DNA of 64,000 bases from Paenibacillaceae bacterium (GCA_029256185.1 JAQSYI010000030.1:1-64000), one strand, 5' to 3'. Shown: positions 19,086-27,575, counted from the stretch's first letter. A program made the numbers and translations. Notes: generated from the letters alone by a model not told the origin.

Positions 19086-22000
19086 ATGCTTTTCAAGAAA
19101 CTGTTCACAGGCATTATATTCATCTATTTGGGCCTGATCGTGTGGGCTTCCGCTGCCCTGGCCGTTGATACGGGGATCGAGTCGGTTGAGGTTACCCATT
19201 ACACGGATGTGATTATCCTGCTGGGGAATGAGCCGGAGCTGCAGCCGACGGCAACCAATGTTGTGCTTACGCGCACAATTAATGGTATTGCCGATGATTC
19301 ATTTAGCTGGGTGGGGGGAAGCTCGTCCTGGAATTCCCAGTACCGTACACTGACCTTGCATCAATTGGACTTTTTTCCCGGGGCGGAGTATCAAGCGGCA
19401 GACCAGACGGGTGATTCACTGGTACTGGATGTACGAAGCACAACCCAGACGGACTACTCCGTTATTGAAGCGGTACTGGATGAAGCTCCGGCACAAACGC
19501 CCAATTCTTCCTCCTTTTTGGTGCAGAGACTGCTTAACGGGCAGGTAGAGGCTGAATGGTCGAGAGGATATTCCAGCTGGAATCAGGCGGAGAAGAAAAT
19601 TAAGCTGAATTACCTCATTATGAACGGAAATTACTCGGAAAACGATTGGATTGCGTATCGGATTAGCTATGCCGGCAAAACTCCGGTGGATACGGACTCC
19701 TATGTCTTCGAGCAAGCAGCCAGTCTGCAGCCGATTCAAGTCAATGCAATAGAGCGGGTGGAAACCAGCAAGGTTCAAGTGACTGTGGCCAATGTTGACG
19801 AAGGTACCGCGCCCAATTCGGGATGGGTGATAGTAGAGCGATATTCGGGCGGGCAGCAGGATAGCAGCTTTGTCTGGAAGGGGGGCTTATCCAGCTGGAA
19901 CGGAGTGGATACACTGACGCTGATGGGATTGCCTGCTCTTGCCCCGGGCGAAAGCTATGTGGTCCGTGACAAGCCGGAGCACGGGACAGAACTTGTACTT
20001 GGGCAGCCGCGTGTGGAAAAAAGGGCTGCTTTGCAAATCCGCTTAAGCCGTTCTCCGGCAGCTTACGATAATCTTGATATGCAAATTCGCAGAGCCGTCG
20101 ATGGTGTGGAGGATGACTCATTCCTTGCATCCCCGATATTGTATGATCCATATCTTGGAATTCTTCAGGTGGATGAGGCTGAACCGGTTGCTCCGGCTGC
20201 TCTTGCCAGGCAGGTAATCTATTACGCCGCGGCAGATGCTCAGACCATGATACCCTCGGAGGCTTATTGGATCGCGCCGCTTGCAGATGCAGCCCCGCCG
20301 TTATTCGAGATGCAGCCGGAGGATGTGTCTGTGGCCTTGGGAGGAAGCTTGACCTTGCATGCCTCCGCCCGATCAACGGACGGAGGGACGCTCAGCTTCC
20401 AGTGGTACAGCAGCGCTGCGGGCGAAACCACGGGAGGGACAGCCCTGCCGGGAGCCACAGAGCCGATGCTCGAATTGCCGACCGATGTTTCCGGAGTGGC
20501 GTATTATTACCTTGTGGTCAGCAATAACAATCAGCTTGCCTCAGGCAACCAGACCGCACAGACCGTAAGCCGGGCAGCGCGGGTTGTTATAGGGGAGACG
20601 CGGTATACCGTCACCTTCGACAGCCAGGGAGGCGGCGTGCTTCCTCCTATTACGGTGAGTGAAGGAGGCTATATTCCTGCCCAGCTCCCGATAGAGAAGG
20701 CCGGCTATCTATTCGGCGGCTGGCGCAATGGGTCGGCTTCTGCCAGTGCTCCATTGTGGAATTTCAGTGCGGATACGGTGAACGCGGATATGATCCTGTA
20801 TGCTGTCTGGCTTCCGCTAAACAACGGAGGCGGAGCGGACGGCTTCTGGCAGCCGGTAGGCGGCGGACCCGTCTCTACGGGATGGGCGGCTTATGAATCA
20901 TTGGCATGGGAAAACGGTATCGCCTATCTGGTTTACCTGGAGGGGGATAACGGCTCGCATGCTACAGTGATGAAATATTCCGGGAGCGGCTGGGAAGCGG
21001 TGGGAGCATCTCCGGGATTTCCGGTAGGAGAAGATGCAAGGGGAGCAGCGCGGCCTGTTTCTATGGCAGTTTACGAAGGAACGCCGTACGTGGCCTACCG
21101 GGACAGCTTGCATGACGGCAGAGCAGCTGTAAAGAAATTCGATGGGACTTCATGGATGGACGTAGGCAGTTCTGTCTTTTCAACCGGTGAAATCAACTCT
21201 ATCTCTCTAGCCATCAGTGGCGGCACGCCGTATGTCGCCTATCAGGAATCCGGAGCAGGCAAGGTTCTTCGCTATAACGGCACTGGCTGGGTCACAGTGG
21301 GCTCCGCTTTCTTGGAGGGCTATGCGGATAATATTTCACTGAGGGTTGTGGAGGGAACGCCATATGTGGCCTACACAGACACCGGCAATGGAGGCAAGGC
21401 AGCCGTAAAAGCTTTTGACGGAAGCCAGTGGCAGCCGTTGGGCAATCCGTTTGCCTCAGACGGCTACGCTTCTCACCTGTCATTGGACTTCTCCGGAGTC
21501 ATTCCTTACATCGCCTACCGGGATGGAGCGAATGGGCAGAGGGCGACTGTATCCAGATTCAACGGACAGTCATGGGAGAAGGTAGGCCAGGCCGGGTTCT
21601 CTGCCGGCCAAGCGGATGATCTTTCTCTGACGGTATACAGCGGCACCCCATATGTGGCCTATAGGGATCAGGCCAATGGCGAGAAATCCACGGTTATGCG
21701 GTTTGACGGCAGCGCTTGGTCGCCTCTGGGCAGCGCAGGTTTTTCGCCGGGCTATGCGGACAATATGTCTTTGGCGGTTACTGCCGATGGAACGGTTTAT
21801 ATCGCCTACAGGGATGGGACCAATTCCTTTCGGGCCACCGTGATGGAATTCGCATCTGGCCAAGAAAATCCGGACCTGCCTGTTGTCGAGGGCAATCCCG
21901 GTCCGATCACAATCGGCGGCTCCAGCCCGGACTTGTCCCTGACTGTGAATCTGAAGGGGAACCGGCTCACCGGGATATTCATGGACGGTTCACCTGTTCC

Positions 22001-22199
22001 GCAAGGTAGTTACACCCTTGGCAGCGCTGCTGCTGTCTTCCAGGATGCTGATGGCATAGCCCGGTTCAGAAAGTTCAAGCTGCGGAGTGCGATTACTTTG
22101 AAGAAAGGGTATCTGACGGGATTGGCTCCTGCGGACCATCAACTGCAACTGCAGTTCAGTGACGGCAGCGCCATCTCCTTGATGATCAAAGTCCAGTAG
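19086..22199 (+). CDS. Secreted repeat protein: SSW repeats, InlB-type repeat, propeller, X2-like end
   Basis: A protein of 1,037 aa with a signal peptide cut near ALAVD. Residues 20-400 carry four repeats of about 90 aa around the motif SFxWxGGxSSWN, and align along their whole length with residues 2875-3240 of the giant protein; I know no name for this family. Next come an Ig-like segment (400-500), a Flg_new/InlB-type repeat (about 510-580), and six to seven blades of about 47 aa beginning GTPYVAYRD (about 590-927), which fits a beta-propeller. The C-terminal 100 residues resemble a CBM X2 Ig module (LKGNRLTGIFMDG, LKKGYLTGL). ATG 19086 follows GGGAGAG. It sits in one transcription unit with the cyclase and FecR genes. 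An extracellular binding role is likely; ligand unknown. Confidence 0.8.
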   Translation: MLFKKLFTGIIFIYLGLIVWASAALAVDTGIESVEVTHYTDVIILLGNEPELQPTATNVVLTRTINGIADDSFSWVGGSSSWNSQYRTLTLHQLDFFPGAEYQAADQTGDSLVLDVRSTTQTDYSVIEAVLDEAPAQTPNSSSFLVQRLLNGQVEAEWSRGYSSWNQAEKKIKLNYLIMNGNYSENDWIAYRISYAGKTPVDTDSYVFEQAASLQPIQVNAIERVETSKVQVTVANVDEGTAPNSGWVIVERYSGGQQDSSFVWKGGLSSWNGVDTLTLMGLPALAPGESYVVRDKPEHGTELVLGQPRVEKRAALQIRLSRSPAAYDNLDMQIRRAVDGVEDDSFLASPILYDPYLGILQVDEAEPVAPAALARQVIYYAAADAQTMIPSEAYWIAPLADAAPPLFEMQPEDVSVALGGSLTLHASARSTDGGTLSFQWYSSAAGETTGGTALPGATEPMLELPTDVSGVAYYYLVVSNNNQLASGNQTAQTVSRAARVVIGETRYTVTFDSQGGGVLPPITVSEGGYIPAQLPIEKAGYLFGGWRNGSASASAPLWNFSADTVNADMILYAVWLPLNNGGGADGFWQPVGGGPVSTGWAAYESLAWENGIAYLVYLEGDNGSHATVMKYSGSGWEAVGASPGFPVGEDARGAARPVSMAVYEGTPYVAYRDSLHDGRAAVKKFDGTSWMDVGSSVFSTGEINSISLAISGGTPYVAYQESGAGKVLRYNGTGWVTVGSAFLEGYADNISLRVVEGTPYVAYTDTGNGGKAAVKAFDGSQWQPLGNPFASDGYASHLSLDFSGVIPYIAYRDGANGQRATVSRFNGQSWEKVGQAGFSAGQADDLSLTVYSGTPYVAYRDQANGEKSTVMRFDGSAWSPLGSAGFSPGYADNMSLAVTADGTVYIAYRDGTNSFRATVMEFASGQENPDLPVVEGNPGPITIGGSSPDLSLTVNLKGNRLTGIFMDGSPVPQGSYTLGSAAAVFQDADGIARFRKFKLRSAITLKKGYLTGLAPADHQLQLQFSDGSAISLMIKVQ

Positions 22200-22218
22200 C
22201 GAAATGAGGGAAACGGGC

Positions 22219-23709
22219 ATGTTTGTGACAAAAAAATGGGGAATTGCTCTTGCAGCGGCAATAAGTCTGATCCTTGCCGCCTCGCCGCCTGCTTTTGGCG
22301 CGGGCTCGGTATCCACCTACGCCGGGAGCGGCGAACCGGGAGCGGCCAACGGGGCGTTGCCGTCCTCTTCCTTTTTCTTCCCGTACAGCATGGCATGGGA
22401 TGGGAACGGAGGGATGATCGTCGTGGATTCTTACAATAATCTCATCCGCCAGGTGAAGGACGGCAAGGTTTCCACGCTGGCAGGAGAGGTGGCTCCATTG
22501 GATGCCAAGGGCCTTCCTGCCGGGGGTTATGTGGATGGGCAGGCATCCAAGGCGCGGTTTGACAAGCCAAGATATGCGGCAGCAGATTCCAAGGGCAATA
22601 TTTATGTGAGTGATACGGGGAATCATGTTATCCGCAAGCTGTCAGGAGGCATGGTGTATACCTTTGCCGGCTCGGACGAGGCGGGATACAAGGATGGCAA
22701 GGGAATCGAAGCAAGCTTCAACACACCCGCCGGCCTGGCGGTAGACCGCGACGATAATCTGTACGTGGCCGATAGTCTGAACCATGTGATCCGTCGAATC
22801 ACGCCGGAAGGGGTAGTTACTACTTACGCAGGCGCACCGGGAACGAAGGGGGGATTCTTGGATGGGGCTGTCAGCCAGGCACGCTTCAATGAACCCTCCG
22901 GTCTGGCGATGGATGCAGCAGGCTGCTTGTATGTTCTGGATTCCGGCAATCAGTTGGTCCGAACGGTCAAGGAAGGGGCGGCAGCCACGCTGGCCGGTGA
23001 AATCGGCGGCGATCTCATCCAAGGAAGCACTTATGTCCAAGGGGGGCTGAGCGACGGCAGCAAGGCCCGATTCAACTTCCCCAAGGGGATCGACGTGGCG
23101 GATGACGGAACGGTCTTTATTGCCGATACATGGAATCATGCCATCCGGGCAATTACGCCTGACGGGGAGACGGTAACGCTGGCGGGCTCCGGTCAATCCG
23201 GGGCAATCAACGGCACGACTCTGGGCGCTCTGTTCAATAGCCCTACCGATGTAAAGTTCCGCTCGGGACAATTGTATGTAGCCGATATGTGGAACAACAG
23301 CATTCGTGTCATGACGCTCCAGCCCGGCAAGCTGACTTCTGTCCAAGAAAAGGAGGAGCTGCTCCGGCAGATTCCGTTCCTGCCTTACTCGGACCAAATC
23401 CAGGTTTGGACCAATAACCAGTATATAAGCTTTCCCGACACACAGCCCTATCTGGAAGACGGGAAAACATTCGTCCCTCTCCGCTTCATATGCGAAGCAT
23501 GGGGTGCAGAAGTCACATGGGACGGTGACAAGCAGCAGGTGATCGTAAAAAAAGGAAATGACAGCAAGCTGTTTGGCTTAAATGGAGAAAGCGTTGTGAT
23601 GCAAGAAGAGAGAACCATGGTGCATATCCGGGTTCTGGCAGAGCGGTTGGGCTTTTGGGTCCAGTGGGTGCCTGACCACAATGCGGTAGTCATTACTACG
23701 GGACAATAA
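22219..23709 (+). CDS. Secreted NHL-repeat propeller with copper-amine-oxidase-like stalk domain
   Basis: About 496 aa from ATG 22219, chosen because GAGGG lies 8 nt upstream; an in-frame ATG at 22204 lacks a ribosome binding site and would overlap it. A signal peptide ends near AFGAGS. Residues 20-375 contain about five to six NHL-type repeats (GNIYVSDTGNHVIRK, DNLYVADSLNHVIRR and so on), each with an FNxPxGLAVD strand, predicting a six-bladed propeller. Residues 385-496 are a copper-amine-oxidase N-terminal-like domain (GKTFVPLRFICEAWG, MVHIRVLAERLGF), which in Paenibacilli serves as a cell-surface or peptidoglycan-associated stalk and is not an oxidase. Probable role: surface binding protein in the cyclase operon. 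Confidence 0.85.
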   Translation: MFVTKKWGIALAAAISLILAASPPAFGAGSVSTYAGSGEPGAANGALPSSSFFFPYSMAWDGNGGMIVVDSYNNLIRQVKDGKVSTLAGEVAPLDAKGLPAGGYVDGQASKARFDKPRYAAADSKGNIYVSDTGNHVIRKLSGGMVYTFAGSDEAGYKDGKGIEASFNTPAGLAVDRDDNLYVADSLNHVIRRITPEGVVTTYAGAPGTKGGFLDGAVSQARFNEPSGLAMDAAGCLYVLDSGNQLVRTVKEGAAATLAGEIGGDLIQGSTYVQGGLSDGSKARFNFPKGIDVADDGTVFIADTWNHAIRAITPDGETVTLAGSGQSGAINGTTLGALFNSPTDVKFRSGQLYVADMWNNSIRVMTLQPGKLTSVQEKEELLRQIPFLPYSDQIQVWTNNQYISFPDTQPYLEDGKTFVPLRFICEAWGAEVTWDGDKQQVIVKKGNDSKLFGLNGESVVMQEERTMVHIRVLAERLGFWVQWVPDHNAVVITTGQ

Positions 23710-23750
23710 GCATAATGGCTGTTGAAAATGATAGGAAAGGAGGACTGTCC

Positions 23751-24917
23751 ATGCTCACCACCCTGATTATTGTCACTGCCGCTGCCGCTGCCCAGGCAGT
23801 CACCGTATGGCTGCTTCGCGTTAGACAAAGCAAGATAAACCGGCTCATGAATTACTTTGAGATCGGCAGGAAAATTACCTCGAACATCAAGCTCAAGCCG
23901 CTTATGCAGGAGATTATCGAAACGGTCAAAGGGCAAACTCAAGCGGATGCCTGCTCCTTGTATCTGATAGATGAGGAGAAGCAGGAGCTGTGGTTTGAGG
24001 TGGCGCTGGGTGATAACCGGGACAAGGTGACGGAAATCCGGGTGAAGCTGGGTGAAGGGATTTCCGGGTGGGTAGCGAAGACCGGCCAAACCTTGAACTT
24101 GCGCGATGCCTCCAAGGACGAGCGCTTCCATGCCATTGCGGGCAAGCTGGACTTCAAGCAGAAGGCCATGCTCACTGTTCCGGTTATCTATCAGAACAAA
24201 ACGGTCGGCGTGATTCAACTGATTAACAAAACCGCACGCCCCGGATATTTTACCCGGGAGGATGAACAGTTTCTGGAGGGAATCACAAGCCAGGTGGCCA
24301 TTGCATTGGAGAATGCCAAGCTCTATGAGGGGATGCGCGACCTTTTTACAGATACCATCGCCTCCTTAGCCGGGGCAATCGATGCGAAGGATCCGTATAC
24401 CAACGGCCATTCCCTCCGAGTGACGCAATACTCGCTGGAAATCGGCAGACATATGGGGTTTGATGAGGAGCATCTGGAGCGACTGGAGTACATGGCCATG
24501 CTCCATGATGTGGGCAAAATTGGCGTGGCCGATGCGATTCTGAACAAGAGAGAGCGTCTGGACGAAGAAGAGTTTGAGATCATGAAATCCCACGTGCTGT
24601 CCGGAGCCAGGATTATGGAATCGGCCAAGTCCTTGCGCCCCTTTGTGGAAGGGGTCAAATACCATCATGAGAAATTTGACGGAACGGGTTATTGCGAAGG
24701 CTTGCACGGCGATGGGATTCCGCTGGAAGCAAGAATTATTGCGGTAGCGGATACCTTCGATGCCATGACGACCACGCGGCCCTACCGCAAGGGGCTGGAC
24801 TTTTCAGTGGCTATCCAGGAAATCAACCGTTGTGCGGGCACTCAGTTTGACCCGGAGATTGTGGCCCATTTCAACGCCGTGATCCAAGGGAAGCTGGCGG
24901 GTGCGGGGCATGGGTGA
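23751..24917 (+). CDS. GAF-HD-GYP protein, putative c-di-GMP phosphodiesterase (GYC variant)
   Basis: 388 aa from ATG 23751, 7 nt after AAAGGAGG; an in-frame start at 23715 would contain that site. One N-terminal membrane helix (1-20), a GAF domain (about 40-180), then an HD-GYP domain (about 195-370). HD-GYP proteins hydrolyse c-di-GMP with a binuclear metal centre. Visible ligands include GHSLRV, HDVGKIG, HHEKFDG and VADTFDAM. The signature GYP reads GYC (Cys315, codon 24693-24695), an unusual change that may affect activity or partner binding. The GAF may bind a cyclic nucleotide, possibly the cAMP made by the upstream cyclase; that is a guess. The DUF3307 gene overlaps its end. Confidence 0.85.
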   Translation: MLTTLIIVTAAAAAQAVTVWLLRVRQSKINRLMNYFEIGRKITSNIKLKPLMQEIIETVKGQTQADACSLYLIDEEKQELWFEVALGDNRDKVTEIRVKLGEGISGWVAKTGQTLNLRDASKDERFHAIAGKLDFKQKAMLTVPVIYQNKTVGVIQLINKTARPGYFTREDEQFLEGITSQVAIALENAKLYEGMRDLFTDTIASLAGAIDAKDPYTNGHSLRVTQYSLEIGRHMGFDEEHLERLEYMAMLHDVGKIGVADAILNKRERLDEEEFEIMKSHVLSGARIMESAKSLRPFVEGVKYHHEKFDGTGYCEGLHGDGIPLEARIIAVADTFDAMTTTRPYRKGLDFSVAIQEINRCAGTQFDPEIVAHFNAVIQGKLAGAGHG

Positions 24918-25590
24918 TTTTTTTCTGTGCTTTGTTCTTGCCCATGCAATAGGAGATTTCGTGCTGCAGACGGATCGGATTGCGTATCTTAAATCCCGGC
25001 ATGTACGAGGCGTTGCCCTTCATAGCGTTATCGTTGCCGCAGTCCAGCTTGCCGCCATGGCGGTGTTCGGATGGGCTGCGGTGGCAGCCGCCTGTGCTGT
25101 CAGCTTGCTGCATTTCGCAATCGATTGCTTGAAGCTGGCCTGCAACAAGCATTTCACCCATACACAATCGCTTTATTTCCTGTTGGACCAGGCTGCCCAT
25201 CTGGGCTGCATCGGTTTGGCGGCTCTGTTGTTGGCCCCTGAACCTGTTTTTGGCGCAGACATGACGGCTTATGTTTCCACCCTGATTGCTCTGATTATTG
25301 TTTCTTACGTGGCCAGTGTTTTTGCCAAGATTGTGGTGAGGGATTTGTTTCGGGAATTGAGAACCGGCCCTTTTTTTGCCAAATATGAACGGCCGACGGA
25401 TATGGTCTCCGGCCTCCTGTTCTACACCGGTTGTTCCCTGCGGCCGTCGCTGGGATTGCCCATGGTCATTGCCTTAGCCGCAGCATACTGTCTTATTCAG
25501 CGCCGCGCTTGGCAATACCCATATTCGGCCGCGCTTGTGAAGCTGGCCCTTCTGGCAGTGGCCGGCTTCCTCGCCGCTTCCTGGGCGTAA
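24910..25590 (+). CDS. DUF3307 family integral membrane protein
   Basis: About 226 aa, strongly hydrophobic with six to seven membrane segments. The N-terminus LAHAIGDFVLQTDRIA and the HxxxDxxK-like stretch LLHFAIDCLKL match the DUF3307 family, whose biochemical role is not known to me. The start is either ATG 24910 or GTG 24901; both overlap the end of the HD-GYP gene by 8-17 nt, indicating translational coupling. The window's + strand cluster ends here. A small hairpin without a T-tract (CTGGCG, 25611-25616 with 25621-25626) lies in the 39-bp gap to the convergent gene. Confidence 0.75.
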   Translation: MGDFFLCFVLAHAIGDFVLQTDRIAYLKSRHVRGVALHSVIVAAVQLAAMAVFGWAAVAAACAVSLLHFAIDCLKLACNKHFTHTQSLYFLLDQAAHLGCIGLAALLLAPEPVFGADMTAYVSTLIALIIVSYVASVFAKIVVRDLFRELRTGPFFAKYERPTDMVSGLLFYTGCSLRPSLGLPMVIALAAAYCLIQRRAWQYPYSAALVKLALLAVAGFLAASWA

Positions 25591-25629
25591 CAGTTGGATC
25601 CGGTTCAATCCTGGCGGGAGCGCCAGCCA

Positions 25630-26061
25630 TCACGACCTCGCCAGCAGCAGCACTCCAATCAGGATGAGGGAGATGCTGCCTGCCTTCTGCAGGGTGATCG
25701 GGGAACGGGGGGAGCCGAACCAGCCAAAGTGATTGATGACAGCAGACAGAATCACCTGTCCCAGGACCAGCAGCACAAATACAGGCAGGCTTCCAATAGA
25801 AGAGATGGAGTGGGAGACGGAAATCATAATGATGACTCCAAGCAGAGCCGAAGCGCCGATCCAGCCCCATGTTGCCCCGGACAGAGGCTTGAATTCATGC
25901 CGGAAGACCATAAAGGCCAGGCTGATGACCACCTGAATCAGTGAAACGAAGGCGACCATGGCAAATTGCCCGGCTGATTTGCCCAGCATGGAGTTGATGC
26001 CAGCCTGAGTGGAACCGAGCGCACCTGCCAGGAAGGCGAGGAAAATGCTGAAGATATTCAT
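25630..26061 (-). CDS. YdcZ-type small DMT-superfamily membrane protein
   Basis: 143 aa with five hydrophobic segments, beginning MNIFSIFLAFLAGALG. The conserved pattern QAGINSMLGK and the YdcZ-like glycine-rich helices place it in the DMT_YdcZ family of putative small-molecule transporters or half-transporters. I chose the start at 26061 because AAAGGA lies 9 nt upstream on the minus strand; an upstream in-frame codon (26109) would extend into the preceding gene. It is 44 bp downstream of the LacI-type regulator and probably co-transcribed with it, so it may be under that repressor. Substrate unknown. Confidence 0.8.
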   Translation of the reverse strand: MNIFSIFLAFLAGALGSTQAGINSMLGKSAGQFAMVAFVSLIQVVISLAFMVFRHEFKPLSGATWGWIGASALLGVIIMISVSHSISSIGSLPVFVLLVLGQVILSAVINHFGWFGSPRSPITLQKAGSISLILIGVLLLARS

Positions 26062-26105
26062 AAGATCAGGTCCTTTCTTGGGTGTAAAGTAAAAACCGGT
26101 TGCAT

Positions 26106-27137
26106 TCAATTATGAGAGCTGTCCGTTTCCAATGCCGCGGCAGCGGTGGTGCCTCTTGCCAGGAGCTCCGGCCGCACGATGATGCGCTGCTTGACGGGCT
26201 GCTCTCCCTTGATTTCCTGGAGAAGCAAGCCGATGACGAGCTTGCCCATATGGTTGATCGGCTGAGAGACTGCAGTAAGGGCGGGGGCGGTTGCCGAAGC
26301 CAGGACCGTGTCATCGAAGCTCACTACCGAGAGCTGCTCCGGCACCTTCAGATCCAGTTCGCGGGCGGCTTGCAGAATGCCAACGGCAAGGAGATCATTG
26401 CAGGCGAAGACGGCGCTGGGGCGGGGATGGCGGCGCAGGAGCCGCAAGCCTGCATCCTTGGCAGAAGAAACTGCGGCTTCGCAATGAACCACCCATTCCT
26501 GCAGGCATACGGCAGCAGCTTCATCTTCCAGAGCATGGCGGAAGCCGTTCAGCCTCTCCTCGCTACTGGTAATGCCGGGCTGCTCTGCCACAATCCCGAC
26601 TTGCCGGTGCCCCAGCTGAAGCAGATGCTCGGCTGCCAGCCGGCCCCCTTCATAATCGTCCACCAGCACAGTCTGTACCGGGAGTCTCGGGATCTCACGG
26701 GCAATCTGGGCCAAGGGCATTCCTTGTGCCAGGAGAGGCTCGAAGAGGCTGCGGTCCGCTGCTCCCGTGGCAATGACCAAACCATCCACGCTTTTTTGCG
26801 CGAGCAGGTTCAGATAGCGGGCGAGCCGCTCCGGATCGCTGTCTGTGCTGCAGATGAAGAGCGTATATCCGGCCAAGCGACCTTCGTCCTCAATGGCTCT
26901 GGCCAGATGGGCAAAGAACGGGTTGGAGATATCGGGAACAAGCAAGCCGATCGTGAACGTGCTTTTGCCCATCAGGGCAGAGGCAAACAGATTGGGTTGA
27001 AATTGCAGCTGCTCCATCGCCTGAAGCACCTTTGCTCTGGTTTTCGCGGCCACCTTGCGTTTTCCGTTGACCACGTAAGAGACAGTTGCTATGGATACGC
27101 CGGCTGCCTCGGCCACGTCATAGATGGTGGATTTCAC
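26106..27137 (-). CDS. LacI/GalR-family transcriptional repressor
   Basis: 343 aa with a GTG start at 27137 behind GAGGGGG. Residues 2-50 form the LacI helix-turn-helix and hinge (TIYDVAEAAGVSIATVSYVV). Residues 60-330 form the periplasmic-binding-protein-like effector domain (GLLVPDISNPFFAHLA, AVFACNDLLAVGIL, VVSFDDT). The family usually senses a sugar or nucleobase and acts as a dimer or dimer of dimers. Two identical operators (27164-27173 and 27270-27279) lie in its own promoter region, so autoregulation is very likely. The only linked target is the YdcZ-type transporter. The effector is not identifiable. Confidence 0.9.
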   Translation of the reverse strand: MKSTIYDVAEAAGVSIATVSYVVNGKRKVAAKTRAKVLQAMEQLQFQPNLFASALMGKSTFTIGLLVPDISNPFFAHLARAIEDEGRLAGYTLFICSTDSDPERLARYLNLLAQKSVDGLVIATGAADRSLFEPLLAQGMPLAQIAREIPRLPVQTVLVDDYEGGRLAAEHLLQLGHRQVGIVAEQPGITSSEERLNGFRHALEDEAAAVCLQEWVVHCEAAVSSAKDAGLRLLRRHPRPSAVFACNDLLAVGILQAARELDLKVPEQLSVVSFDDTVLASATAPALTAVSQPINHMGKLVIGLLLQEIKGEQPVKQRIIVRPELLARGTTAAAALETDSSHN

Positions 27138-27163
27138 TTTTGTCCCCCTCTTCCTTCGTTATC

Positions 27164-27173
27164 TAAGCGCTTA
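27164..27173. promoter_or_regulatory. LacI-family operator O1 (downstream of promoter)
   Basis: Perfect palindrome TAAGCGCTTA inside the longer word TATCTAAGCGCTTAAC. It has the central CG typical of LacI/GalR operators. It lies between the predicted -10 box and the repressor start codon. Confidence 0.8.
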
Positions 27174-27205
27174 ACCTCTTTTGCAATATGCGATGATCCT
27201 CTTAA

Positions 27206-27234
27206 ATAATAGGCCGGTTTAAGTATACAACCAA
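27206..27234 (-). promoter_or_regulatory. Predicted sigma-A promoter of the LacI-family repressor gene
   Basis: Reading the minus strand, TTGGTT (27234-27229), a 17-bp spacer and TATTAT (27211-27206) form a fair promoter. The two operators flank it: one downstream of the start site and one about 35 bp upstream of the -35 box. Confidence 0.55.
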
Positions 27235-27269
27235 CTGGATTATTAAACAATACATACGCCCAAATAAGT

Positions 27270-27279
27270 TAAGCGCTTA
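27270..27279. promoter_or_regulatory. LacI-family operator O2 (upstream of promoter)
   Basis: The same TAAGCGCTTA palindrome in inverted context: its reverse complement reads TATCTAAGCGCTTAAC, exactly as in O1. The centre-to-centre distance is 106 bp, close to ten helical turns, which would favour DNA looping. From 27281 to 27479 I see no gene or clear site. Confidence 0.75.
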
Positions 27280-27479
27280 GATAGCGTAACGGATGTTGCA
27301 ATATTAAATAACTGGCACTGTTTCCATGAAGCTGTCTGCCGAAAAAGGACCAATTGGAGCCCCTTCTCGCGATAACGAATCTTATCTTTGTGCATACTGT
27401 GGATAAAGCCTGATTCAAGCTCGACGGATGAGGTTAAAGTTCGAAGTAAAAGATCATTTTCCGGAAACCGCAAAAGCAT

Positions 27480-27507
27480 TTGAAAATTATGAAAATGGTG
27501 TTATAAT
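27480..27507 (+). promoter_or_regulatory. Sigma-A promoter of the ctsR-clpC operon
   Basis: TTGAAA (27480-27485), a 16-bp spacer and a perfect TATAAT (27502-27507). The start site should fall near 27514, just at the CtsR box. Confidence 0.8.
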
Positions 27508-27515
27508 AACTACAA

Positions 27516-27532
27516 GGTCAAAGAAAGTCAAA
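27516..27532 (+). promoter_or_regulatory. CtsR operator (heptad repeat)
   Basis: GGTCAAA-GAA-AGTCAAA matches the CtsR consensus RGTCAAA-NAN-RGTCAAA exactly. A partial third heptad (AGTCAA) follows at 27532-27537. The position over the start site predicts repression of the operon by its own first product, relieved on heat or protein stress. Confidence 0.93.
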
Positions 27533-27575
27533 GTCAATAAGGCGGAAAATACGCTGTAGGAATAGGGGATGAGGG

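Noticed and set aside
25611..25626. CTGGCG/CGCCAG hairpin between convergent genes as a terminator
   Set aside because: Only 6 bp and no T-run on either strand; kept only as a remark in the neighbouring gene entry.
26100..27209. 369-codon + strand open frame opposite the LacI-family gene
   Set aside because: The minus-strand product has a full LacI helix-turn-helix and effector domain; the + strand frame has low-complexity coding without motifs.
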